Shown: in pieces, positions 6,133 to 6,151 of the stretch | Numbering within the stretch: position 1 is the stretch's first letter | Layout: each line of letters starts with the position of its first letter | DNA from: Hyphomicrobiales bacterium | GTDB taxonomy: Bacteria > Pseudomonadota > Alphaproteobacteria > Rhizobiales > Aestuariivirgaceae | DNA length: 6,151 nucleotides | Direction of reading: 5' to 3' | NCBI GenBank assembly: GCA_014380505.1 | Contig: JACMJT010000289.1 | Location: 1 to 6,151, forward strand | Notes under the pieces: model-generated | Databases searched by the model: none | Told to the model about the DNA's origin: nothing | What the model saw: the letters and a program-made list of their open reading frames with translations, nothing else | Position numbers and translations under genes: made by a program

Positions 6133-6151
6133 TGTCTGTCAAGGTTTCAAC
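6132..6151 (+). CDS. Start of the next gene, probably the [2Fe-2S] small subunit of the same enzyme
   Basis: ATG at 6132-6134 overlaps the preceding TAA by one base. It is preceded by a near-perfect Shine-Dalgarno, GGAGG at 6121-6125, with a six-base spacer. Only MSVKVS and part of a seventh codon are visible. CoxS-type small subunits often begin this way, and medium-then-small subunit order is common in this enzyme family. The identity is inferred from position, not from its own motifs. Confidence 0.55.

Noticed and set aside
1..6151. CRISPR array, tRNA/rRNA, insertion sequence or attachment site
   Set aside because: No regularly spaced repeats, cloverleaf-type sequence, transposase motif or flanking terminal repeats were seen. 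All long stretches are accounted for by coding sequence.

Overview
The window looks like an accessory metabolic region of an alphaproteobacterium, most likely Hyphomicrobiales (Rhizobiales). This rests on moderately high GC, the protein families and the tight operon packing; no marker gene allows a firmer placement. There are no rRNA or tRNA genes, CRISPR arrays, insertion sequences or phage genes.

Two divergent transcription units flank a 197-bp control region (4203-4399). The leftward unit (minus strand, 4202 down to 1) is a glycine-betaine/choline-type (ProU/Opu family) ABC importer. Its order is periplasmic binding protein (3234-4202), ATPase (2148-3212), a 659-aa permease carrying two fused ProW-like domains (172-2151), then the first 58 codons of a choline-kinase/APH-type phosphotransferase that leaves the window (1-175). 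Gaps and overlaps are 21 bp, ATGA (4 bp) and GTGA (4 bp), so this is almost certainly one translationally coupled operon.

The rightward unit starts with a DeoR/GlpR-type regulator (4400-5164). A 107-bp gap follows, then the FAD-binding medium subunit of a xanthine dehydrogenase/CO dehydrogenase-family molybdenum hydroxylase (5272-6132). The first seven codons of the next gene follow (6132-6151), probably the [2Fe-2S] small subunit.

The strongest non-coding signal is a pair of inverted 17-nt arms (16/17 match), each with a GAATTC core, at 4319-4335 and 4375-4391. Their centres are 53 bp apart, about five helical turns, just upstream of the regulator's start codon. The left arm overlaps a possible -35 box. 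This is a good candidate operator pair for DNA looping or autoregulation by the DeoR-type protein.

Working model (inference): a quaternary-ammonium or betaine-like compound is imported and possibly phosphorylated by the linked kinase. The phosphorylated product, or another intermediate, is sensed by the DeoR-type regulator, and a molybdenum hydroxylase acts in the same pathway. The substrate cannot be read from the sequence.
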